Below are positions 48,201 through 57,887 of a DNA stretch of 64,000 bases, piece after piece. The DNA comes from Patiria miniata. Its lineage: Eukaryota; Echinodermata; Asteroidea; Valvatida; Asterinidae. The stretch is taken from contig NW_024037047.1 in assembly GCF_015706575.1 (NCBI RefSeq), forward strand, positions 6,142,632 to 6,206,631. The letters are read 5' to 3'. A program made the translations under genes and the position numbers. A model generated the notes under the pieces. That model was given only the letters and a program-made list of their open reading frames with translations. It searched no databases and was not told the DNA's origin. Within the stretch, counting starts at the first letter, position 1; each line of letters starts with the position of its first letter.

Positions 48201-50216
48201 GCTACCACATAGACCCCAGCTCACTTGGCGGATACGAGACATCAAGCACAATCTCAAACAGTGATGGTAAGGAGATAATTTATCAGAGAGTTACCCCCGA
48301 TCTTCGTGCTTATAAATACTTCAGGAATGGTAAAGAGAGTTTAGTATTCATGGATGAATGGAGCCACTGCATAGGTGCTTCACTTTGGGTCATCTTATGA
48401 TCCCTGGGTTTAGAATCTCACTCCAACTAAAGCAGATTTTTGCTCACTGCTCAAATGAGTGAAGCTATTAGAGTAAAGTGTCATGCTCAAGGACACAAGC
48501 TCCGAGAACGTAATTACCTCTCAGAGATTTACAAAAACTAATTACCTGCAAAATTGGCGTGTAATTTTATTTGCTTGTGACTGCTGCTGGGCTAACGTTT
48601 GCTGAGCACAACTTACCAAAAAGTATTTTCTAATAAAATGAAACCAGCCCTAATTATGATGTTACTCCATTGCTTGTTTCTGCGATCATCTTAACAAAAT
48701 GAGTCTTAAGGATGCATGAGTTTCGGTATAAAACCAATTGATTATGAGGCTTCATAATTTTGTTCCTTTTTTTTTTTTAGATGAGGTTTCTATCCCATCT
48801 CCCAGCCCAACTGGACCCAACACCTTCATGACCCCTAACCACACCGGCGGCATCCACTTGTGGCAGTTCCTTAAGGAGCTGCTCCTGCAGCCAGATTCTT
48901 ACGGCTACTGCATCCGGTGGTTGGACCGATCACAAGGTGGGTCTTGTAACTTGCTACATGAACTAGGGCTCAGAACGTACATGTTGTTTCATGTTTAGGT
49001 TCAGGAACATCAAATCCATTCTGCGGCCAAATGTAGAGTACTATACTATCTGATTTTGTAAACAGAGAAGCCACAGTGGAGACTGAAGCCCAGGTTTTGG
49101 AAAATGCTCAGGGCAATATTTTGGTGGGCTGACAGGATAATATTTCTTGGCTGTTTCATCTGTCCAGCAAATTCATACTTGATGTCATTCAAAGAAAGTT
49201 CTCACAATGAGACTTTTAGTTTCTGGCGTGCTTACAGACCTCAGGTCAAGTCCGGGTTGGAACAGAGTCTGTAGATCCGGCTTAGCGAAACTGGGTAATT
49301 GGGCAACACAAACAACAATTCTGTGATTTATTCGTACACGTTTTGAATAATGACATTTCTACAAAAGAAAATAAAATACTGAATGGTCAAATTCATAATG
49401 CTAGTGTGAAGCACCTAGATATTTCCAAAGATAGTGCATGCAGAATATGTTCACACAAAAATCATGATTTGATGAAAACTGACATCAAAGAAAACTACAC
49501 GGTTTAGTGCATCACTAAAGAAGCAGGAAAGAAGCTAAAAATAGAAAATGATGTCAGCGTTGCCATGTCATGTTGTTTACAAGGTGCAAACAGGATATGA
49601 AATAGGATATCAAATACTGTTTGTTCTCACTTCAGTGGTGTTCCCAGAAAACATCAAAAGTATATTGATCACAAATTTGATTTACACCCTGGGAAAATTT
49701 GCCATATCTATGGTAAACCAACAGGATTTGCATTCTTACAATAAGTAAAAGAAACTAAGAAAGATTAACAGAATACAGTTTTCGGAAATTTCTTTTCAGA
49801 CACCTGGTCTGTATTGTTAATACTTCTAGTCATAAATAAGCCCCTCTCCCCCCCCCCCCAAAAAAGGTAACTGAGGGTATTTTCCCTACGGATCATACTT
49901 TCAAGCATATAGTATTGGGTACCAATCTAGGTGAAAACAAGGAAGCAGAAATAATTAAATAAAACAATAATCTGTATAGTGAAAATTTGAAATTTAGTCT
50001 CATTTTTTTTCCTGCTCATTGTCTTTCTTGCATACAGGTATCTTTAAGATCGAAGACTCAGTTGAAGTGGCTCGGCTGTGGGGTCTGCGCAAGAACCGAC
50101 CGGCCATGAATTACGACAAGCTTAGCCGCTCCATCAGACAGTACTACAGAAAGGGCATCATGAAGAAGACCGAGGTGGCACAGCGTCTTGTCTACCAGTT
50201 CGTGCACCCGTGTTAG
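42204..50216 (+). CDS. spdef: SPDEF/Ets4-type ETS transcription factor (complete, six coding exons)
   Basis: This is a nuclear DNA-binding transcription factor of the PDEF subfamily of ETS proteins. Coding exons are 42204-42263, 45989-46316, 47672-47869, 48123-48266, 48781-48936 and 50038-50216. All junctions have GT/AG sites and compatible phases, giving 354 residues (human SPDEF is 335). Residues 105-195 are a Pointed/SAM domain ([10 protein letters not shown] ... HLDIWKN). Residues 268-353 are the ETS domain at the extreme C-terminus, as in SPDEF. Its recognition helix [14 protein letters not shown] holds the two invariant arginines (R326, R329) that contact the GGA core. The ending LVYQFVHP and the text [16 protein letters not shown] are the SPDEF signature. 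IKVE at 78-81 fits a SUMO site. In sea urchins the family member is called Ets4. The start is fixed by an upstream in-frame stop in exon 1. Subfamily assignment is from recognition of the family, with no database search. Confidence 0.95.
43240..43400. promoter_or_regulatory. GC-rich block in spdef intron 2 (candidate enhancer)
   Basis: A compositional island in AT-rich intron: GCCCCACCGGGTAG, CCGTGGCCTGGCCC, and GGGGCATTAATAGGGGGC with an inverted-repeat look. No coding frame or repeat match is seen. A regulatory role is inference from composition and position only. Confidence 0.3.
43715..43892. mobile_element. 178-bp MITE with CAGGGGTGTGA ends, copy 1
   Basis: The ends CAGGGGTGTGAGTGACC and TTTCACACCCCTG are inverted, and a 5-bp direct repeat ATAAC flanks the element. 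A close copy lies at 57,128-57,298. The interior is AT-rich with repeated AAAAGCTGAA. The CAGGGGTG end is hAT-like, though the short flank repeat is not the usual 8 bp. Confidence 0.7.
44050..44472. promoter_or_regulatory. GC-rich segment with CCAAT and TATATA (possible internal promoter)
   Basis: In spdef intron 2, inverted CCAAT boxes (ATTGG) near 44,316 and 44,354, a TGACGT at 44,381 and TATATAG near 44,386 fall in promoter-like order on the + strand. The segment is GC-richer than its surroundings, which also explains a 140-codon chance frame on the - strand. A transcript from here could use the internal ATG of exon 3. There is no obvious donor close by, so confidence is low. Confidence 0.25.
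45989..46316 (+). CDS. spdef: spdef exon 3, acidic N-terminal region and start of Pointed domain
   Basis: It encodes residues 21-129. The first part is acidic and aromatic ([19 protein letters not shown]), as expected of a transactivation segment. Then come the SUMO-type IKVE and the first helix of the Pointed domain ([19 protein letters not shown]). It ends one base into the codon for D130. An internal ATG at 46,016 (MSGDF) could serve transcripts lacking exon 2. Confidence 0.9.
47672..47869 (+). CDS. spdef: spdef exon 4, Pointed (SAM) domain core
   Basis: It encodes residues 130-195 ([19 protein letters not shown] ... [20 protein letters not shown]). This is the conserved PNT core with the W-x-x-x-x-V-x-x-W pattern and the [11 protein letters not shown] end that closely follows vertebrate SPDEF. 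Acceptor TCAATGTGTAG and donor AATG|GTGAGA are clear. Confidence 0.95.
48123..48266 (+). CDS. spdef: spdef exon 5, linker
   Basis: It encodes residues 196-243, a low-complexity linker between the Pointed and ETS domains ([16 protein letters not shown] ... SSTISNSD). Just upstream of the acceptor is a 22-bp intronic sequence (CCTAATGARTATTTAA) repeated about three times. Confidence 0.88.
48781..48936 (+). CDS. spdef: spdef exon 6, first half of ETS domain
   Basis: It encodes residues 244-295. It starts with a Pro/Ser-rich stretch and then the ETS domain from [20 protein letters not shown] onward. The tryptophans W271 and W290 fit the ETS tryptophan pattern. The intron splits the ETS domain between SQ and GIFK. 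Confidence 0.95.
50038..50216 (+). CDS. spdef: spdef exon 7, DNA-recognition half of ETS domain
   Basis: It encodes residues 296-354: [20 protein letters not shown], then [17 protein letters not shown] and the ending QFVHPC, with stop TAG at 50,214-50,216. The ETS domain reaches the C-terminus, a feature of the SPDEF subfamily. Confidence 0.96.
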
Positions 50217-51720
50217 AATCCTTGCCTGTTTGAGAATTGCAACCCATGTTAGAATCCTGGCCCATGTTAGAATGATGATATTGTTCCAATCACATGTTGA
50301 GGAACTCAATGTGCCTTAATGATACCATACAGAAATTGTACAAAGAGCTATTTATTTTCTAATAAATTTAACTTATTCTTTGTAAATAGTTTACAAGTTG
50401 AATGGTTTTAAAAGCAAGCTGCCATATGTCGCCTGTTTTATACTTCTTTAATTTAACAGAATTTGTTTGTATGACTTTGCTAGGTTTAACAGAAAGAAGT
50501 ACTTTAGTAATATTAGAGCATAACTTTGGTATAAAATCTTCCAAATGGACCAATTTTTTTTAAGCCGAGGAAGAATATCTGCATATTATTTTTCATATAA
50601 AAATACATATTGTGTCTGAACTACTTAAATGCGGCTCAAATCCTTAAAGAAAACAAAAAGGAAAAACTCAAACCCACCTTGATTTTAAGATTCATGCTGA
50701 TTATGAAAAGTAATTATAAGATGGTTTAAAGGCAAATTTCCACACAGGATGAAGTAAATTATTGACTTTCAGAGCAAGAGTTGTGAAAAATAAATCTAAA
50801 CCAGTCAAACTTTTCAAACTAAAAGAGATTTTAACATCCAGAAACATAACAGTACTGTTTTGATACTATAATTCTAAATCCAGAGTTTTTATTAAGTTCT
50901 CCTAATTTGTTAGTTTTCTTTCTGGTTGTATATATACAGTATGACATTGGAGCAGCACATGCTTAACAGTTTATTAAGATATTTGTAAGAAACTTGAAAC
51001 AAGTTGTTTCACAATTGTTGCAGCAGTATGTTGCGTTGAGGTATGTTCTATGAACAACTTCATATGTATACATTAAAACTCTCGAAGGGGCAGACCATGA
51101 TATTGGTGGTGGTCGACATAGCAAAAGAAGACTGTGTATCGAAACAAATCACGAAACAACAAAGACAGTATATTTTGATACATACTGCAAAGTGCCTTCA
51201 AACAGAAAATTATAATGGCTTCCTTTTAATTATTAGGAGCACCACTTTTCTGACAATTTATTTCACTTTTGGACAGCCTATGATACACAGTCGATTGTGG
51301 TCCCTAAAACAAGCCCCTTCAAGATTTTTATATAAAGTATTTTTTAGCAGCATTTTTTTAGGTTGGCTAATTTGAATAAGTTTTATATTGTGTGATTTTA
51401 GAATGTTTTCCATGAGTTGTGCATTTTTATGAGTTGATCGTTTGTGACGTGATATTTTGTTTTATGAATTATTACTTTTTGTTTTGAATGATTGACCGCA
51501 ACAGTTTTTAGAAATTAATTATATATTATTGATACATGAATATGAAACTTGTTTCAACTTCATGGCTAGAGCTTGTCCAGTGTGCAAAACGTTATCGTTG
51601 ATGTTCATTTTATAATTCTTATTGCCATATGATGACTTGCTTTTTATGTTTTTATATTGAAGACCAATTAAATATTTTTGCTTATTTATGAAATGGAAAG
51701 AAACTTTGCTGAATTGCTGT
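50217..51720 (+). other. spdef: spdef 3' UTR and candidate poly(A) signals
   Basis: AATAAA occurs at 50,361-50,366 (145 bp after the stop) and at 50,789-50,794. ATTAAA lies at 51,667-51,672. The whole stretch is AT-rich and free of recognisable repeats, unlike the surrounding DNA, which suits a long 3' UTR. The true end cannot be fixed by sight. Confidence 0.45.
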
Positions 51721-51962
51721 TTTTCTTGTTAATCTGTCTGTCTTTTGGATCTGTTTATCCAATTAAATTCAATTAAATTCAATTCAACAGAACTTAAAAT
51801 GTTCATACTTTAAAAATAACTCAAACTGCAACAAAGATAATGATTAATAGTGAAAAACACACAATGAAAGTCATAAAGCCAAGTTTGATCGAAATACAAC
51901 CAGGTATAATTGACCTATCGCCGTTTGTGAGTTAGCCACGCCCTTTAGACAATTACCCTATG

Positions 51963-52100
51963 CAGGCATACAACTGGGAAGTCACAAAAAAAAGAGGAAA
52001 TTCAAATTTTTCCCAGATTTTGTACAGTGTTTTTCTATATTTAATGGCACACATGGGAAGTAAAAAAAGAGGAAATCGGCTGATCCGAGGAAAAGTTAAA
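51963..52100. mobile_element. MITE with CAGGCATR end, copy 2 (decayed)
   Basis: It matches 31,710-31,852 through AACTGGGAAGTCACAAA, TTTGTACAGTGTTTTTCTA and GCTGATCCGAGGAAAAGT. The right end has lost its inverted repeat. Confidence 0.6.
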
Positions 52101-52199
52101 TGCGTTGTTTTTCCCCAAGTTAGTCATAATAGTCTCTACGTTTTGCCAATTCATCCAAAATAGTACTCACTATTGCCCCGTCATTCCCTTTGAGTTTCA

Positions 52200-53560
52200 A
52201 CTCAAGTACGCCATCATATTTGTCTAGTCATCCAATTGATAATAGAAAAATATAGTACCGGTAGTTACAAATTCGTTTTGGGTAAACAAAATAGTTATGA
52301 TGATTCACTCCAAGATCTAGTGATACTTTATTTAACAATTTTACTATGGATTTTAACAAAAGTGTCGCAGTGCACCATTGAAGCCTTTTAACTGCTTTAT
52401 GCTTGAACAGGCAGACAAAGAAACGGGTCCCAAAAAAAAAAGAAGCTAAAAGCACATGGATAAAAGCAACAAGGATAAAAGTGACAGCAACAATGTAAAG
52501 GGAATAATTTATTATAAGGAATTATATAGTTGCCATTCATAACAGCATGGAGAATTGTGCAGATTCATGCCATGAGAAAGAAAATTATGTCACTGATTTT
52601 TCTGAGCTGGGAGCATTGAGGCAATTTTTGGGACCGGAGTTCTGAAATCTTAAGAGACTAAGAATATGAGTATAAAAACAGAGCAGATTTTGCAGGTTGG
52701 AGAATGGTAAAGACATGTGAATGGCCGGGACAGGCTTCGGGGAACAGGAGAGGCAGGCCAACAACTTATGTTTTTTTTTTTGAAGTAGAGGTACAATCCA
52801 GCTCCATTCCTATCTCTAAGGCAAACCTAGGGTTGCAGATAAACTGTCATAGACCTGTGATAATTAGGCCTATGCCCACTTCCCAAAATAACAACTCATA
52901 GTCTCCAAGATATTTGAGACACACGTCAAATTAAAGCTTATTTCGTCATCTTGCATTTTCTGTTCAATTTTTTTTGGGGGGGGGTGTTAGACTTTTGGGA
53001 GAAAATTCCATCCAAAGATGATCACCCCTAAAAGTATATAGTCTTGAAGCCCATCGGCATTTTGAAAAAGGAATGCATGTGCTTGCAAAACAGAGCAATG
53101 AGTAGGGCCTAATGTCATCTGAATTTCAAAGAAATTACAAGCTGGCAGTCCTCTTCACGGCTTCCATCCATATTTTGTACAAACCCTCAAGTTCATGGCC
53201 CATTAAATGCTCTAATACCAGAGAATTTGAGGGCATGCAAATCCTGGTTTGCAATTAAATAGGGCCTATAGGCAATAAGGGCCTATTCAATGGACTGCAC
53301 AACAAAGTTACCATCGACTGTCAAAATTGGGTGGGTTTTGTAAATCATACAAGAAAGATAATATTGTTATTCAGCAGTACATGGCATTATAATTGAGATT
53401 AAGAATGGTGGTTCGAACCACTGCTTAATATGGTTCTACTGGGCCCTTTATCTGAGGGGAGGGGCATGGGGGGGGGGGGTGGAGAGCATTTTATATAAGA
53501 AAGTAAAGTCTGTCATTAGCCAATGTGGCCCATTATAGGCCAACGTTAATTTCCGGTTTT
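52200..53560. other. Intergenic, nothing recognised
   Basis: G runs near 52,975-52,983 and 53,469-53,479. No exon seen. Confidence 0.35.
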
Positions 53561-53574
53561 GCATGGGACTGAGA

Positions 53575-53775
53575 ATATTTCTACTCCCCCCAGATGCTAG
53601 TCCGACGCACTTACTCCCCAGTTCTCATTTATGCTCCTGGGCAGAGAGAGGCAAGTGGGGTGAAGCGCACAGCTTGCCCAAGGACACAACATATGCACCA
53701 GCAGCTGGATTTGAACCCCGACCCTCTGATCATGAGTCGATGAACCGTAATCACTATATAGGCCACATTCTCCAC
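53575..53775 (-). mobile_element. tRNA-derived SINE, inverted
   Basis: On the - strand it reads GTGGCCTATATAGTGATTACG (A-box region), then GGGGTTCAAATCC (B box at 53,707-53,717), then CCTTGGGCAAGCTGTG and a CCAGGAGCATAAATG body. It is the same SINE group as 9,729-10,010. Confidence 0.6.
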
Positions 53776-53799
53776 TCGTAGTAATGTCCTAATTGGGTT

Positions 53800-55215
53800 T
53801 TTAATTTTTTTTGATAGGTTTTCAAAAACAAGGTGTGCAGCTCAGCTGTAATATGATTAAATTATGTGCATGTGCCGTGCTCCTCCGTGTACGCAGGAAG
53901 CCAACAGATCATGCTATGTCTTTTCATTATACACGGCTTACACGCACAACAAAAATTCAGAGTGTTGTTACTGGGGATGCAACCTCGTGCCCCGTGGGTA
54001 CGATCTTGCAGCGCCATGTTGTTTCCCATCATGCCTTGCGCGATCGTAACCCCTGGAATTGTGTAATTTAAATATACCAAAATACGGTACATTATAATTA
54101 GGGCTGCAGTTTATCCGTTTTACGTGCCGGCGCCATCTTTAAATTGTTAAAAGTTGTGATTTTGAAGAATCAATCCTTTCAAACACAACGTTTGGACGTT
54201 GTGTTAATTAGCAAAGATTTGTATTAAATGTACGTACCCCTTTCGTGCCTTTACAACCACAGATACAGGGGTTTTTTAGCGAAAAACGCGGCTGACATAA
54301 TCCATATCGTAAAGGCTTCGCGACTTTTGAATCATAATTTTTTTTTTTGTACGTGACGTTACGTGCAAAGCTAAGCACGCGAGCGCGAGCGCATTATGGG
54401 CGCGCCCGGCGTGCAATCTTCGAAATGCCCGCGCAGTACGCTGTGAATATAGCCATTCAGTGTCATTTACGTCATCATCACAGCCAGGGGTTAGTGTAAG
54501 GAACGAGCAGGCGCCCCTGGAGTCGAGGCTACTGGGGATGCATATGTTGCAACAAATGATGGGGAAGTAATATTACGGCAAGTCATATGACCAGCTCATG
54601 ACACATTCCTGTCTGCTTTGTGGGATGAGTAAAGTTCAGTAATTGTTGCAGTTACAACTTCCCAAAGGATGTACAATACAGACAAGGGATTTTCCCTTGC
54701 AAGGAAGAACATGGATTGCATTTACAAAAACGTGGAATCCAGAGATTTGAGAGCCAAGATCATGAACAGGATTTCCAGTTGGAATGGAGGTCTCATTTCG
54801 ATAAACATTAAAGTGAAGGAGCCATCTCATCATAAAATATTAAAGATTTTACAAATGAACGAGATTTTTCTGTGACGGAAAAAATAATTGACAACTTTGT
54901 GTACCCTTTCAAAGAAAACTGTAGGATTGGGTTTATATTACAAAAACGTGGAATCGAGAGATTTGAAAATCAAGACCATGCATGGACATGATTTCCAGTT
55001 GCAGTGTTGGAGTCGAGTCCATAACAATTAAGTCCATGACAAGTATACCGGTAGTTTTATTAGTAAATCACTTGTCCCAGTTACAAGTACCAGGGGCTGA
55101 ACAATGACAAAGGATTGCTTCAGTTAACATTCATGGTTTAAAGCATGTGACTAAGACTGGAAGATCTTGTGATGGACTTACATATGTGTATGAGTACTGT
55201 CCAATTGAGGTGTCA
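53800..55215. other. Intergenic, GC-rich patch at 54.3-54.5 kb
   Basis: 54,350-54,430 is CpG-rich (GCACGCGAGCGCGAGCGC). TGCATGGA-type text near 54,715 and 54,970 marks a short direct duplication (ACAAAAACGTGGAATC at 54,724 and 54,939). No exon seen. Confidence 0.35.
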
Positions 55216-55221
55216 GCAACT

Positions 55222-55751
55222 TTAAAGGGAATATACAACATTTGCAAACATCGAAAAATAAAACTACCAAGTTTTTACGAAATACCTTAATAGGATTTTG
55301 GTAAATGACAGTCTAAAGCATCCTGTAAAATTATGGCACCTGGTGTGAAGTCATTTTCAAGAAAATGGTATTTTTGTAAAAATTTCCAGCGGTGGTCAGC
55401 CGACCACCGTTGGAAAAATCTAACTATTTTTCAACTACTGCTCCAACTTTACACTTTTTCAGTCCAAATTTTGTTTGCTATTGGTTACATGTTCATGTAC
55501 GGGTGCAGGCCAGCTAGACTGGTTCCCTTACCTTACAATTTGCTGGCATCTATAAATTGATTCATTTTATCTTAAGTGGAGTCAAGGAACCAGACTACTT
55601 GAACATTTTTGTTTTTCTTGGTTTTTCCAGCATTTTCGATCACAAAACTTCAAACTTGTCAGTGTAACAATATTTGATCTATTATACTAACCCCTCAAAT
55701 AGTTCATTTCTGAAAATGACAGCAAAAGCCAATGATGTACATTCCCTTTAA
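55222..55751 (+). mobile_element. TTAA-flanked MITE family, copy C
   Basis: TTAA lies at 55,222-55,225 and 55,748-55,751. The ends are AGGGAATATACAAC and its inverse. The central palindrome at 55,383-55,416 has a stem sequence different from copies A and B but still paired. It is moderately diverged. Confidence 0.8.
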
Positions 55752-56438
55752 CGGCTAACTTTAACGGTTAAAATAACGTTAACAGTCTGTGCATTCTTCT
55801 TTTGAATGTCAAAAGCTATTTGAATATTTGGTTGATGATCAAATATTTGAATATTCGGTTCATTCGCGACAGCTCTAAAAGTCCGTAATGGTCGAAAGTC
55901 AATAATTCGATCAATCACTGTTTATCAACCCACAAAATGCAATTGGATCTCTCGACAAACAATATACTGCCTGACAAATAGGAAGTTGTTATCATAGACA
56001 CTAAAACAAAAACAAACAGAATCAGGTCACGCTGACTCTCTCAAAAGGAAACACGATGAAGGGAAAGCACCAGAAGGTGAACGAAAGGGGCTGAGGAAGG
56101 AATTAAATCATCATTGCACATGTTGCAACTCTGCCCCCGCAAAAGTACTTTCGATGATCGATTATTTAGAATCAATACAAAAGAGTTTTCTTCATAGGAT
56201 TCCAACCTTACAAAGCTGAAGGAAGGGTTAAATGAACAGTGCTATTTATTTAAATAGACCTATGCATTAAAAACAGGTAGACATTATAGTGACAGTGATT
56301 CTCCTGTGACTGTGATGCTCTTTTGTTTACATCAAAGTTTGCTGCAAGATGCTTAAATGGTTCCTTTGTCTCTTATTTTAAAGAAAACGTAGCGAAAAGG
56401 CTGAAAAATATGTTTTGCTTAAATCTACTTCAAGGTAA

Positions 56439-57106
56439 TTAATGCACAACATTTTCAAACATCAAAAAACTAAACTATCAAATTATTATGAAATGGCACT
56501 TTGCCGTACTTTCTTTTTTTAGAAAAGTGCATTTTTGGTTTCAATTTCCAATGATGGTCGGCTGACCATCACTATTCGTTGAAAAAAAATACCCTTTTTT
56601 CAAATACTGCCCCCAATTTACTTACTCTGCATTTTGTTTGTAATCTGCTACGCATCCGTGAATGGGTGCAATCCAGCAACTTCGGGCGATTCACAAAAGT
56701 GCGCCTCCAAGAGTTTGCAACGCGTTGGCCAATCACAATGCACAAAATCTGTCGACCCAATGCGCGTTTGGAAAAGGTCGACTGATTTCGCGCATTGTGA
56801 TTGGCCAACGCGTTGCAAACTCTTGGAGGCGCAGTATTGTGAATCGCCCGTATTAATGAATGGTAACCCTGACCTGACAAGTCCCAATGTCTACGTGCTC
56901 CGTAAATTTGTCTGAAGTATAGGGTCAGGGAATCAGCTACTATAAGAACAGCCTTTTCCCTTGATTTTTTCCAGCTTTCACAAATTTATTATAAATAAAT
57001 AGAAACCTTCAACCTCAGTGTAACCATATTTGCTATAAAATACGAATCCCCATGCCATCCATTTCTGCAAATTACAGCAAAATCAAAAGTTGTACATTAC
57101 TTTTAA
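56439..57106 (+). mobile_element. TTAA-flanked MITE family, copy E (old, with nested hairpin)
   Basis: TTAA lies at 56,439-56,442 and 57,103-57,106. The interior follows the family order (AATTTCCAATGATGGTCGG palindrome at 56,543-56,570, GGGTGCAATCCAGC, GTCAGGGAATCAG, ATTACAGCAAAATC) with many changes. A 168-bp hairpin element is inserted at 56,683-56,850. Confidence 0.65.
56683..56850. mobile_element. 168-bp near-perfect hairpin MITE
   Basis: Inverted arms run from CGGGCGATTCAC to GTGAATCGCCCG and include CCTCCAAGAGTTTGCAACGC and GTTGGCCAATCACAATGC. The arms are about 75 bp with a small loop. It is inserted inside the older TTAA-family copy. Confidence 0.75.
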
Positions 57107-57127
57107 AGCAGCAAGAGGCACTGTATA

Positions 57128-57298
57128 CAGCGGTGTGAGTGACCACTGATAAAAAAGCTGAAAACGGCTAGAAAAGGTGTAAAAAAGCTGAACTTTGGAA
57201 ATCTCCTATACTTTTGTACACAGCAAGTGAGGGAAAAAAGCTGAAATCCAAAACAAAAAAGCTGAAATCAGCTTTAAAGCTAAGATTTCACACCCCTG
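57128..57298. mobile_element. MITE with CAGSGGTGTGA ends, copy 2
   Basis: It is nearly collinear with 43,715-43,892 (GTGAGTGACCACTGATAAAA; GGAAATCTCCTATACTTTTG). Flanks TGTATA and TGCATA are an imperfect direct repeat. Confidence 0.7.
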
Positions 57299-57833
57299 TG
57301 CATAGTTAATTACGAAGTTGTTTAATATGAACAAACTCATGGCTCCCTTTACTCCAAGGCCTTTCACTGATTAATTACCGTAGTTCGTTTTGCGGTTTTC
57401 TAGAACAGGAGGGAAATGGGAAGTGGTTTGAAAACCTAAACACAATTTCGGTTTGGACAGGAAATTTGAAATGGAACTCGAACGTTTCCAAATTTATGGG
57501 GCAATGTAATGGAAAGAATTACATCATTGATTTTTGGATGGGCCATTTGCCGAGTGGACAAAAAGAGGCCCATATTTGGCTAAAATAATTAGCCCATTAT
57601 CAAGGCCATATATGAGTAGGATGGTGAATTTCTGATGACACAATGGATTGCTTTGTTTTGCAACTATATCATCATCAGAAATGAACAATCTCAACACAAT
57701 TACCCCGCCATATATCTCAATGACAAAATACAGAAAAACAATACAATACAAGAATTTCAGGGTTCAATCTGTCAAGAGTTCTGCAGGTAAATCAGTTTAA
57801 ATGTTTACCTGTTGATTTGTGAGTTGAACATAA

Positions 57834-57887
57834 CTAGAAGAACATTGAATGCAGTGACTTTCGGACATTGGCCATTTCTTGAGTTTG
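57834..57887 (-). CDS. sycp3: sycp3 terminal exon
   Basis: The acceptor TGTATTTGCAG (57,888-57,898 on the - strand) precedes 17 codons, QTQEMANVRKSLHSMFF, and TAG at 57,834-57,836. Human SYCP3 ends with the closely similar KSLQSMLF. The exon is tiny and is found only by looking for this tail. Confidence 0.9.
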   Translation of the reverse strand, partial: QTQEMANVRKSLHSMFF

